Shown: positions 53,066 through 63,496 of the stretch, piece after piece | How positions within the stretch are numbered: the stretch's first letter is position 1 | Layout: each line of letters opens with the position of its first letter | Assembly (NCBI RefSeq): GCF_020509005.1 | Contig: NC_063022.1 | Location: 2,542,001-2,606,000, forward strand | Length of the DNA stretch: 64,000 nucleotides | Reading direction: 5' to 3' | Origin: Fulvia fulva | Lineage: Eukaryota > Ascomycota > Dothideomycetes > Mycosphaerellales > Mycosphaerellaceae | Made by a program: the position numbers and the translations under genes | Notes under the pieces: model-generated | Seen by the model: the letters and a program-made list of their open reading frames with translations, nothing else | Database searches by the model: none | Told to the model about the DNA's origin: nothing

Positions 53066-53648
53066 GGTTGCGTGTGTGAAAGTTGTACGAAGTGTTATGG
53101 AGTTCGACGAGGTGTTGATTGGGGCTTGAAAGTTCATCCGAGAATCTAATAGACCAATGCGGCAACGACGATGAAGTGAGTTCAGAATCATCCACTTCAT
53201 GTTTCAAGTCTCGACTGTTTGGCGGCATCATCGATGCATTAGAGATGCTATGAAAGTATCATTATGCTCATCGACCATCATTCATCTCATAGGCAGTTGA
53301 TGCCTTCGATATTGCACATTTCCTTCCTGATCTCATCTCAAGCCCTTGAACGCCAGACACCCATCTGGTCTTCCTTTACATGAAGACACGAACTTCCCAA
53401 CTTATGCACAAAGGCATGATGAAAATTGACGACTTCGGCTTTCCCTGGCCAGCGTACTGGTGCTCAGGCTCTCTCTTTCTCTCCCCTCGGCGAAACATGT
53501 ACAGTATGGTATGCCTACCCGGCATTGCATGTGAGCATGCTATTGCCTTGGTAGTGCTAGGGCGCGCTTCAGTCGCCTGGAAGCGAAGTCAGTATCTCGG
53601 CGGATGTATACGTGCTGGAGCTGTCGACATACCTCGCCCATTCCCCTT
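53066..53648. other. Intergenic region between VPS51 and the small Cys-rich gene
   Basis: VPS51 promoter by position. No supported gene. Confidence 0.5.
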
Positions 53649-54028
53649 TCACTTCGCGGTGACAGTCTTCACCACACCTAGCGCGAGCTTTCCCACGACC
53701 TTTGCTGTGCCTTCATCGCTGAGAATATCCTTTGCGGGCTTGGGTGCTGGTCGAGCTGCAGCAGAGTGTTAGCAATCAACGTCTGGAACCAGGGCGCATG
53801 CTGAACGTCGAGGGACATACCTCCATGTGATGAACTTGGAGACGATGACGAGGAATTTGCAGAGCTTGGTCGACCACAGCCACCGGGGCAGCCGCCTCGT
53901 CCGTCTTTGTCTGACCTCTTGCGATCCTTGTGTAGTGTGTGACCTCGACCGCCGGCGTAGCTGCATTCATCTGTGAGGAACCTTTCCTTGCAGCCGCACT
54001 TCCACACTCGGTATCGGTAATTGCACAT
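53649..54028 (-). CDS. Small Cys-rich basic protein (104 aa)
   Basis: Exon 54028-53821 and exon 53755-53649 join over a 65-nt GTATGT...CTGCAG intron; the second exon then reads RPAPKPAKDILSDEGTAKVV, which looks more protein-like than reading through. The N-terminus MCNYRYRVWKCGCKERFLTDEC has four Cys and is followed by GGCPGGCG, so a small metal-binding or disulfide knot is possible. There is no signal peptide. Short proteins that begin MC-x-Y and hold CGC are common in Dothideomycetes with no known function. The middle is a Ser run. Confidence 0.65.
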
Positions 54029-55284
54029 GTCGAAGTCGTTGGTATTCTGTTGTCGATATGTCCAATGCTCGATAGAGGCCTGTTCCCTAGATCAGGCTTC
54101 AGTGGGACGCTGAGGCCGATTAGACAATAGCAACAGTACGAAAGTGTTAATGTACTATATGGGAGAGCTGTGCCATAAGTACAATCACTGTGTAGCTATA
54201 CATAAGTCTTACCTTTCCCAACGCCTACTTCATGCGATAGAGAGCGAGGAGTTGCGCAAGCAGTCATGCCACGAAGCTTTTGTTATCTGTGATGAAGAGA
54301 ACGCCTCGACCACTGACCTGATAGCACAGTTCCTGTAAGGGTGGGTGCACGCGCAGGAATAGACAGGTCTTGCCCATGGACCCTTTCCACAGAGCAAGGC
54401 GCTGCACCAATGCCTGGGATGAGGCTTGTCAGATATGAGTGGAGTTACTCAGATCGACCTGGTTGGCAGTCTTGGAGGCATAACTTATAAGACGCCTCGC
54501 TGCGGTGGAGTCCAGCAGGCAGCGATCACGCTGTGTAGGTAAATTATTCTCGATCGTTTTTGGGCGTTGATGTCAACATCCGCGTCTGCCGCAACAGCTA
54601 ATGATGGTGTGAGGAGCTGCCACAGGACTCACACGATCATTCAAGTACCTGCCCGTCCACGATTTGAACCCGCGCATTGGCATACTGCCATCTTCAAGAT
54701 CGCCAGTGCACAATGCCACGAGCGGCATGCGAAAGCGGCAGTGCTGTCTGCAAACACGTGGACCCAGGTGTTTCGGCGCCAAGTTTGTGCAGACCCTGCT
54801 GAAGAATGGCAGGTAGAGCCTGCTTGTTCATGGCTTGACAGCTCTCGATGTCTGCAGGACTTCCATCTTCCCAGTTTCAGCTGACGAACTTCGTGTTCAA
54901 CAGTCTTTCGCGGAAATGTGATCTCGGCGTGGCATTGGCAACGCAATCTCGACCCAGAGTTGGCATCCCCAGGGCCTAGATCAATGTGCTGCGGCTCCTT
55001 GTCTGTATCATCGTGCGTGTTGCGATCATGATTAGGTGCAATGTAGAGAAAACGCAGGCAGCGGGCCGACGAGTATCGAACGCGTTGGCGACGAGGGCGG
55101 AGTGGTTTCGGTGAGCTCCATAGAATATGCTGGCGTCAAGCATATGGGCCACGCTGTGTGCTATATGAGGTCGAGTTATGTTAAGGAAGTGTTGACAGTG
55201 GAGAGCAAGCACTAAGTTTGCCGGTCAGCCAAAAAGCACTGGGACCAAGATGACCACAGCCACCTTTGTGGATATGAAATGAAG
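54029..55284. other. 1.26 kb gene-poor region
   Basis: Open frames on both strands near 54.6-54.9 kb lack motifs and overlap. A tRNA-like GATTTGAACC string at 54661-54670 does not fold as a T-arm. The left end is the promoter of the Cys-rich gene. Confidence 0.4.
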
Positions 55285-57490
55285 CTAAGAACTCCCATCA
55301 CTCCCCTCAACCTCCCTAGCCTCAACATCCGCCTTCTCCTTCTCCAAAAACCCAATCCCATCGTCCTCCACCCTCGCAATCAAAGCCTGCCCAACATTCC
55401 CATAAACCCTCACAGCAATAGCCCCCTCATTTACATCCTCCGGATCAGAGCCTCCCTCCTCATCCCTCACAAGCAAGAAACCAGCCCTCTCAAACCTCTC
55501 CCTCACATACCCCATCATCGCCACAAAGCGCGCCTGTACACTGTCCCCACCATACTTCTTCAACTCCACCAGGAAGTTCTTCAACTGCGTCACAGCCGTG
55601 GAATCGATGTGATTACATTTTGAGAAGTCCAGGACCACGACTCGGATGGGTGGGAGAGTGTTTGGGTCAGAGATTCCTGCGGCTCTGCGAAGCTTCGCGA
55701 TACGGCGTTCACCGGCTACGCTCCAGTTACGCTCTGCTTCGGCGCCGCGGGTGGTGGAGTAGTTTGGGGCGTGGTGGGTCTGGATTGCGTCGGTCATGGA
55801 AGTGGCGATGCGGTAGGCGTTGCTGAAGAGGAAGGACTCGTTGAGACGGAAGACTCGGAATCCAGCTGGGATGCCGCCGAGGGCCGTTGTTCCAGCGTTA
55901 ATGGGAGCGACATTGTGCTGTAGCTCGATGTCGCTGTCAGCTCCAGCATGCGAGATCCGTGTGAAAACTTGTCTAAGCAGAACATAGACGATGTTGAAGC
56001 CAACGGCGCTAGCAATTCCGACTTCTGTACTGACGAAGAGACAGACCCAGAGCGCTATCATCGAGGAGATCCAATCGGCAAGGGAAGTCTTCCAGTAAGT
56101 GTAGAAGACCTTCGGTGAACTGATCAAGGGCCAAACAGCAGATATGATGATTGCCGCGAGAGTCGCTTTCGGGATCCAGTACAGAGCGCTACTGAGCTTG
56201 AAGATACAGACGAGGACGACTGCCGTCGTGAAGATGCCGGAGAGTGGTGACTTCACTTTGCAGGCGGAGTTGACGGCCGTCCGGGACATAGCGCCGCCTA
56301 CGCCCATTGTGTGGAAGAAGGAGTTGACGAAGTTCGTAAGGCCTGGGGATCGTTAGTGCTGGGAGACAGGTGGTAGATACTGGACTTACCATAATAGCTC
56401 AGCTCCTGCGTTTGGTCGGAGACGTAGTTGTTCTTAACGGCGAACGCTCGGGCAATACCGACGTGCTCGATACCAGACCCAATGAAGATAGCAATACTCC
56501 TTCCGGCAAGCTGCGTGAGTAGGCTCGAAGGCGGCATCTCAGGCTTCGGGATCCCAGTCGCATCAACCTCAGCCACGCCAAAGAGATAATCGTCGCTGTC
56601 GTCGTACTTCTTGTTGACAGCGTAGCTAACGCCAGTGTAGATGACCAGACACAGAAATGCTCGAGTAATCGTGATGAACCACACCACTTTATTCTTGTTG
56701 CTCCACCTCTTACCACACTTCTCAATCACAGTCAGGAACAGCAGTCCCGTGAAGCCAATTGCACAGGCGTATCCATTCGCAGTAGGGAGCTTACTGAACA
56801 CATCGTGGAGCTTGGCCGCCGTGCTCTCACCGCCCTTGTCTTCGCCGAGCAGGGAGGGGACCTGGCCGAGGATGATCGTGATGGCTACGGCAGTAATGAA
56901 GCCCGAGAGGATCGGCAGGGAGATGAAGTCCAGCAGGAAGCCGAGATTGAGGAAGCCGAGAATCATGCCGAAGACGCCCATCCAGAGTGCCATGCCAGAG
57001 GCCACTTGGGTCGCGGTATACTGGCCGCTACCGTCTTCTGGTGCGAAATGGGAGACTTGCTCTTCGGTCAAGAGGCCGATGAGGGATGTTGGGCCTGTTG
57101 AGAGATCTAGTCGGTGTGTGAGCATTGGGTTCATAGTCAGCTTCGGGTCGATCTACCTTTTGTGGTGCCCATGAAAGCATAGAACAGAGCAGGTAGCCAA
57201 GACGACATCAACCCATTCTCAACAGGTATGGTAGCAATTTTGGCATACGACAGACTCTGCGGTATGAGCATGAGGCCGACAGTTGTGCCGGAAATCAAAT
57301 CATTTATCAGCCATCGCCAGTCATACTTTGGCAGCCAGCCGATGATAGGGACTTTGTCAATGGCATAATGATAGCTGGCAGATGGCAAGGCTCGAGCACA
57401 TTTGACGGAGAGTCTCGCTGCTCTGTTCCAGTTGTAGTCTGTTCGAAGATCCTTCTTTGCCGCTTCGACGAAATTCTTGACCTTGGCCAT
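55285..57490 (-). CDS. SulP/SLC26 anion transporter with STAS domain (sulfate permease-like)
   Basis: SulP proteins move sulfate or other anions across membranes. Exons 57490-57157, 57106-56390 and 56342-55285 (introns of 50 and 47 nt) give 702 residues. The SulP signature is at residues 65-110: LISGTTVGLMLIPQSLSYAKIATIPVENGL. The core of about 12-14 helices follows, with GQYTATQVASGMALW, LPILSGFITAVAITIILGQ and the RSIAIFIGSGIEHVGIARAFA region. The second splice restores QELSYYGLTNFVNSFF. A C-terminal STAS domain (residues about 520-680) shows RVVVLDFSKCNHIDSTAVTQLKNFL. Yeast Sul1/2 have this layout. Sulfate is the most probable substrate; bicarbonate or molybdate are alternatives. Confidence 0.93.
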
Positions 57491-58483
57491 ACTCGCGGTG
57501 GAAAGTTTTGTTGCAAAGGTACGGTACTGTCGACGAGGTATCGACAGATGTATCTCGCAGCACTCAAGCTATATGTCCCTAAGCCCGCCGACCCTCGCGA
57601 CCGCTATGCTAGGTTCTGGGTTGCATCTTGCCGAAGGTCCACTGGCCCTGTCCTGGACCTTGCAACTCTGCCTCCGATGTGCATTGTTCGTGGCCTCTCA
57701 TGCATTTTGAGGTGGTGTACTTCGATACATCGCCTGGCCCGCGTAGCATGCTGCGCGTTCACCAGCGTATGAATGTCGATCGCACACAACCACGTTCTTT
57801 CGAGCTGCCACATGCGGTTGTCGCTGCGATGGACGTCTGACAGGCACGCCAGTGCATTGGCTGTAAAGCCTGTCAGCAACACCTGCGGGGTACATGTCGA
57901 CGACTTTCGAGCTGCTGCTTTGACGGTATGACACGAGGTCTGCCACAGTAGACGCAGCTCCTGGATCCTTACCCATACAAGCGTGACAAGCTTATCAAGA
58001 CTTCTGGCGATATTGCTGTGCAGCTGAAGCGAGCTTCTTTGCAGCTTCCGAGGTCAGCCGTAGCCTGTCAAGCAGTCTCGATGTAATTGCCGAGATATTG
58101 TTTGCGGGTACATGACCGCAGCATCGGCGTGAGCCTCATATTACGCATTGACTAGGCAAAGCATACAGACATCAAGCTGCCGTTCAAGCTATCGCCAAGA
58201 CGCTGCCAAGTACGCCGAGGGAGCCGATGAACCGGACAGCTGCGTCTGTCAGAGCTATACAGCTCAAGCGGGCTGCACGGTAAGACTTAGAAGTGATCAT
58301 ATTTCTTGCTCGAAGCTCTCGAAACGCCACCATGCAGCAGCGAAACACGGCAATTCTTCCATGTCACCGCAGCCGTCTTAGACCACCAATCGAAGCTTCT
58401 TCCAGCTCATTGATAAAGCTGCATGGTTGTACAACAGCGGCAGCAGACTGTCACATGCTGCAGTACTTACACGACAACACTGA
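57491..58483. other. Intergenic region between the SulP gene and the oxalate decarboxylase-like gene
   Basis: SulP promoter and the 3' UTR of the neighbour by position. No supported gene in about 1 kb. Confidence 0.5.
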
Positions 58484-60122
58484 CTACAGCTCCGATTGGA
58501 AGACCTGCGCCTTGATGGCGTCCTTCTCCGCAGACTGTATGGCTTTTGCGAACTTGGCTGCCCCTTTAGGATCGTTCTGGAACAGGTGGTCTCGCACGAG
58601 TCGCTGTGGAGTCTCACCGAGCCACTGGAAGAGCGAGAAGTCTTGAAACTCGTCTGCGCGGAAGATCTCCAATACTTCCAGTGGCTCATCGTCGCTTAGG
58701 TTCTCGATGAAGTGACCCTGCAAATGTATCAGCTTACGGGTAGGGCGGTTCTTGCGGAGCTGGAGGCCTCTTGCCATGTTCTTGGGCACTACACCCACAT
58801 CTCCCGCGGTGTAGTCGAAAGTCCTGGCGTTGCCTTGAGCGCCGAAGATGGTCACGCGCGCTCGTCCACTGATAAAGAATGACCATTCATCGGCATTAGG
58901 GTGCCTGCACATCGCGTGAGCTATTGCCAGTGTCACATGACGGCATAGTATCATACCAATGCATCTCACGCATAGCTCCGGGCTCAATCTCAAGGTGACC
59001 AGCCGCAATCTTGCATGCTCATTAGCCGGTCTGTGCCAGAGAACCTTGGATAGTACTCACAGTCTTCGAGATTGGAAAGTTGTGGCTATCAGTAATCCGC
59101 ACGCGACCTCCGCTCGTCACCTCTGGCTTCTGGTCGAGCATCTTGTGAGTGAATTCCAGCTTGGATTTCTTGAAAGTCTTTGGCTTCTCTTCATCAACCG
59201 ATCCAGGTAGCTCGCCTTGGAAGATGTACTACGTAATGTTAACCAGGGCCCTGGCGTTAATTGAATCGACCCACCTTCTCAGTATCCGGAAGCGTATCAA
59301 AGACCTGGGGCGGCAGTCTGAAGTTCTCAGCGATAACAGACTTCGGAGTGTGCTTCAACCACTCTGTCAAGAGGAATGTGCTCTCCTGCGTATATCGTCA
59401 GTGACTGTGGCTTCACAACAGGGCAAGTTCTGTACCTCGCTGAACCCGCCGTTGTCGAAGATAAGAAGAAACTCAGTGCCAATGGGAGCCAATCCTTGCA
59501 AAGAGTGGGGATGACCCGGGGGGAAATACCACAAATCGCCCTTCTCCACGTCGTCTACGAAAGAGCCCCCTGCGTACAAGTCAGCAGGACATCAAGTGCA
59601 ATGCGTACATGGCCTCAAGATACCTTCAGTGTCTAGCGCCGTGACTCTGACTTTACCTTCAAGCACGTACGCCCACTCAGCTTCTTTGTGCCAGTGAAGC
59701 TCCCGGATCACGCCTTCATCAAGACGCATATTAACACCAGCGATCTCAACCGAGGAGTCCAGCTCACGTCTCGTCGTCTGCCGAGTCCAGCCACCCTCTT
59801 CAATCCGCATGTGAGAGTCCGCAAAGCTCCAGCGCATGTTCTTGAAATCTCCATGGTCCGTGGTAGGAGGTCGGATCATGTCGGGGTTCTCTTGCTCCCG
59901 CAGCCTGTTGCGTGGACCGAGTACGGATGTTCCATCGCCATTGCGTAGAGGCTCTGGATGGAGGTCTTTCCCTATGCTGTCAACTTTGTGGTCATACTGA
60001 TCCTGATAGTCTTTGCGGTATGGATCAGGCCTGGAATGGACCAATGGATGCTGTCTTGCTGGTGCAGCGAGAACAGGGGCTGCTATCAGCAATACAGTTG
60101 ATACGAAGGTTAGTGCGTGCAT
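58484..60122 (-). CDS. Secreted bicupin, oxalate decarboxylase-like
   Basis: Oxalate decarboxylase turns oxalate into formate and CO2 using Mn. Six exons (60122-59624, 59569-59436, 59385-59275, 59228-59061, 59009-58957, 58904-58484), introns of 46-54 nt, 461 residues. Residues 1-20 are a signal peptide. Cupin 1: His143, His145 and Glu149 in [10 protein letters not shown], His188 in PPGHPHS, and a lid reading SEEST with its Glu. Cupin 2: His321, His323 and Glu328 in MHWHPNADEW. The fourth ligand, normally His in VPxxMGH, is replaced by Arg367 in VPKNMARG. So the cupin 1 metal site is complete and the cupin 2 site is not. The lid Glu in cupin 1, where catalysis is placed in bacterial OxdC, is kept. 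Activity is probable but not certain. Confidence 0.9.
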
Positions 60123-60535
60123 CGTAGCCACCTAACTCACGTGTGTTCCTCTCGCTCTGAGCTTCGAGCTGCGATGTACATTTTATGGCTGGTTCGACAT
60201 GGAAGATGCTGCCTGCCATGGGTGGGTGGCAGCCGCAATATCCGCTCCCACGAGCTCGATTACAGGCATGGTGAGGAGTGCATGCTGCGGGCAGGCGATG
60301 CATAGCACGTCTGACATGCCGCACCTCTCGACGCGACCTTCCTGTCTCGTATAGCGTCGAATGGTAGTGTCATGTTTGGTCTTGCTCCGCGTGAGTCCGG
60401 CTCGAGTGGAGGAATGCTTATACAGGCTTGCAACCGAAGCTTGAGGAGTCAGGAGCTTGGTAGGATGGCAATGCATGTGATGGTTCGTGGAGGTGAAAGT
60501 CGAAGGACGCGACGAGAGGTTGAGACGGATACACA
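60123..60535. other. Upstream region of the oxalate decarboxylase-like gene
   Basis: Promoter by position. No supported gene. Confidence 0.5.
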
Positions 60536-60934
60536 TCAGGACACAGTGGTCAAAGGCAGCCACTGTGGCTGAAATCCCGTCCTCCCCAGCACCTCACTTT
60601 CTCTTGCAAGCTTGTTAATCGCGAGCGAGGTGACTGTGACGTGGCTGAAGGAGACAATTTTTGAACCAGATCCGACATCGATGACCATGCAGACAGCCTT
60701 ACCGTTGCTATCGAACTTGTAGCTGCAGCCAGAAGGCAGACACTTCGTGCTTGTCAGCAGATCTGGATGACCTCTGAGAAGATCGCGCAATCGCTCCAGA
60801 AGAGTTATCTCGCTGATCTCGAAACGATGGTACTTGTGCATCAGGTTGCTGTAGGCATCGGGTACGCTCGAAGGTGGTGGAAAGGCATGTTCTACGTGCT
60901 TTGGGTAGTCTGCCAACAGCCCAACCCGAGACAT
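60536..60934 (-). CDS. Small protein with one PAH-like segment (132 aa)
   Basis: The ATG at 60934 opens 132 codons. Residues about 25-70 (PDAYSNLMHKYHRFEISEITLLERLRDLLRGHPDLL then LPSGCSYKFD) follow the paired amphipathic helix pattern of Sin3: two helices, the GHPDLL turn, then a LPxG end. Sin3 has three or four such domains plus a deacetylase-binding region; none is here. It could be a stand-alone PAH protein, of which fungi have many, or a fragment. The rest has no recognisable fold. No intron is needed. I keep the quoted helix segment only as a pattern; no orthologue is named. Confidence 0.6.
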   Translation of the reverse strand: MSRVGLLADYPKHVEHAFPPPSSVPDAYSNLMHKYHRFEISEITLLERLRDLLRGHPDLLTSTKCLPSGCSYKFDSNGKAVCMVIDVGSGSKIVSFSHVTVTSLAINKLARESEVLGRTGFQPQWLPLTTVS

Positions 60935-61182
60935 GATGAGATGGTCTTTACCTTTCGAGGTAGGCTGGCGATTGTCCTGATTGATATGTCAGAGCCAGCA
61001 AACACGTTGACAGTGGTACAGAACAGAGGTCTCAGGAACACGGACGGAGGTCCTATTTGCGCGGCCGGAATGTTGTTCTTATCCTTTGAAGACCGGACAA
61101 AAAGCTCAAGCCAAAGACATATAATCCGCTCCCCCAACAACCTTCCATCTCCCCATCCCTCCCCGTCTCTCCCCAACTAACC

Positions 61183-61548
61183 ATGTCCTCCACCGCCCTC
61201 ATCCAATTCACCAACAGCCCCATCGACGACCCACAAGCCAAATTCCTCCAGAAATGCCAAACCCTCCACAACAAGGCCAACGCCCTCCTCAAACTCATGG
61301 ACGCGCTCGATCATACCGAGCACAGAAAGAACCTCGCGGGCGCTATTAAGCATGTCGAATACGTGATTGAGTCTACGTACGTTGCGGACAATGGTGTGGC
61401 CAGAGGAGAGGAGAATCTTGCGATTTTGCACTTTTTCATGAGACAGGATTTGCTGGAACAGGTAAAGAGGGAGATGAGGGAGAAGAGGGGTTTGATTGAG
61501 GAGTTGGGGTTGGAGATTTTTGGTGTGGAGGGGGATGGAGGGGAGTGA
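61183..61548 (+). CDS. Tandem unknown paralogue A (121 aa)
   Basis: Intronless. A helical protein: residues 20-65 hold LLKLMDALDHTEHRKNL and residues 90-115 hold LLEQVKREMREKRGLIEELG. Both segments are matched in the downstream neighbour (116 aa): LM-A--H--HRK-L and a V/LEQV-x3-E/R-x2-R-x2-L/IEGL-x-E-I pattern near the C-terminus. I do not recognise the family. The N-terminus lacks a signal. Codon use is like that of neighbours. The 469 bp between the two genes include a possible shared promoter for paralogue B. Confidence 0.7.
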   Translation: MSSTALIQFTNSPIDDPQAKFLQKCQTLHNKANALLKLMDALDHTEHRKNLAGAIKHVEYVIESTYVADNGVARGEENLAILHFFMRQDLLEQVKREMREKRGLIEELGLEIFGVEGDGGE

Positions 61549-62016
61549 GGGTGAGAAGATGTGTTGAGGAGTTTATGGTGAATGTTTTGTGGTGCTTTGA
61601 CTTTGCTAGGACTGTTGAGTGAATACATGACTGTCCGTCAGTGAAGCTCTAGCAGGCTCACTGGCAAGATACTGTGCTGCTCTCACCACTGGCCCTCGGC
61701 ATTGCACAGCCCAGCGGAAGCAGATGGAGCATGGGCCCAACAACCCGAACAACTGTCTGGAACTGGTAGAGCAACCAAGCCCCTACTGCTCACTACCGCA
61801 AGCAATCCCAGACCACCATTTGCCCCTCGATATGGCTTTGTCCCCCAACACTCCCCAACCATACCCGCCACCTACATATACCTATACACCCAACCATCAC
61901 TCCTCGCCACCATCCCCCAACAGCCCACGCCAACTTCATCCATCATATCCCTCCCCAATAATAGAGCCTTCACCCCCGCCCCACCCACGTCAGCTCCGTC
62001 CGCCACGCTGGACGAC
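61549..62016. other. Region between the tandem paralogues
   Basis: Open in the paralogue B frame back to 61702 but only with Pro/Thr/Ser-rich sequence and no ATG. CT-rich pyrimidine tracts around 61.85-61.98 kb look like a fungal promoter. Confidence 0.45.
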
Positions 62017-62367
62017 ATGGCACCTATTCACCTACTGTTCAAGCCGCAACGTGATGAATCCAATCTCCTCACCCGCTGTGGCCCCATCCTGACAAAAGCA
62101 ATTGCTGTCCACAGCCTCATGCGAGCTATAGGCCACGAGCAGCACAGAAAGCCCCTTCGGATTGCCACGCTGGAGCTACAGCGTCTGCTAGTGGCGCTCG
62201 GCGAGGTCATCATGCTAGACAACAACACTGCCCAGGCGACCGCGGCGTTGGAGCACTGCCCGCGGACTGGAGTTGTTGAGCAAGTGGTGGAGGAGAGTAG
62301 AAGACATAGGAGTATGCTTGAAGGGCTGGAGAGGGAGATTTTGTCGGAGGACGTGGATATGGGGTGA
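62017..62367 (+). CDS. Tandem unknown paralogue B (116 aa)
   Basis: The ATG at 62017 gives 116 residues; the open frame reaches back further but without an ATG. It aligns with paralogue A along nearly its full length: SLMRAIGHEQHRKPL against KLMDALDHTEHRKNL, and VVEQVVEESRRHRSMLEGLEREIL against the A C-terminus. Identity is low outside these two blocks, so the duplication is old or selection has been weak. Both look all-helical. A cytosolic or nuclear location is the default. Unknown function. Confidence 0.7.
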   Translation: MAPIHLLFKPQRDESNLLTRCGPILTKAIAVHSLMRAIGHEQHRKPLRIATLELQRLLVALGEVIMLDNNTAQATAALEHCPRTGVVEQVVEESRRHRSMLEGLEREILSEDVDMG

Positions 62368-62595
62368 GATACCTGGTAGTAACGTCTGACGTGCTGGGAA
62401 GTGATCGTGGGAGTTGGTGATGAAGCGATGCAGGCAGAACAAGGGTATCGCTGGCATTTCTGAAATGTTTCGTTATGACTCTCACGCTATCCTGCATCCG
62501 CATCGCTCTCTAAGATATTTGGCATAATTCGCAGCACGTCTTCGTTGTCGTCTCCATCTCTAACACGCCATGACGACCTTGTTCGGGCTGCTCCC

Positions 62596-63496
62596 CTAGT
62601 GCACCATCACATCGGCCGGCTGCTGTGCTTGCTGCTGGTGCGGGTGGCTATCTCCCATCTCCGTATCCATAGCATCGCCATTCTCCTCCGTACCTTCCTC
62701 TTCCTCCTCCTCATCGTCCTCGTCGTCTTCACTCTCTGCCTCCAGATCCTCGCTAGCGGCATCACTTTCCTCACCTTTGTCGTTGCCATCGGCACCCTCC
62801 ATCTCAGCATCCTCGTCGACCTTGGCAGTCGCCAGTGCCTCAGCATCACCCTCTAGAGGTGCACCTTCGTCTTGTGCCTCCTCCTCAAGCTCATCTTTGG
62901 CATATGCCTCCTCATCGTCGTCCTGCTGATCGACATCTGGCTGCTCAGGTGGAAATTCGCTCGGCGCGCTCTCCTCAGAGTCCCACTTGATCTGGAAGCG
63001 GGTGACCCTAGGCTTGTCGGCGAGGATGTTACGGCGGATCTTGTCGAGGTCTGGCTTGGCGGGTGGTTCCTCGTTCATGGCGGGGTCGGTGTATTCATTG
63101 TTTACGTAGTAACCGACGCGGACAAACTCGCGTTCGTCGTAGGAGCAGGAGAGGAGGATGACAGTCACGCCGAGGATATCGCTGGCTGGGATGCGGGAGG
63201 TGTTGGGTGGGTCTGCCTCGAATACGAATTTGTTGACGCCGACGGGGATGGGGCCGACGAGGAGGGAGTCGAGTTCTTGGTCGTGGTCGGAGCTGGCTGA
63301 CGGTTAGATATGCTCTGAGTGTATGTACGACAGTGCACTGCACTTACGATGTAGCAGAGCCGACGTAGGTGAGCTTCCACTCGAGATCCTTCTGCAGTGG
63401 CTCGAGGCACTCGAAGGTGATCTCGAACTCGTATGGGGCGTTGAAGGCAGCCGGGTTGTTGCGCACGTTCACGTTGAGCAGCGATACTGTTGCCAT
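62596..63496 (-). CDS. ASF1: Histone chaperone Asf1
   Basis: Asf1 binds H3-H4 dimers and passes them to CAF-1 and HIR. Exon 63496-63348 and exon 63292-62596 join over a 55-nt GTAAGT...GCCAG intron (a CAG four bases earlier would break the frame), 281 residues. Residues 1-155 are the immunoglobulin-like core: [105 protein letters not shown]. An acidic tail of more than 100 residues follows, as in yeast Asf1. The H3-contact and HIR B-domain surfaces are in conserved stretches. With HPC2 in this window, two partners of the HIR pathway are encoded 38 kb apart. Confidence 0.96.

Noticed and set aside
54650..54720. Possible minus-strand tRNA suggested by GATTTGAACC
   Set aside because: The flanking bases do not pair as a T-stem, and no anticodon arm fits.
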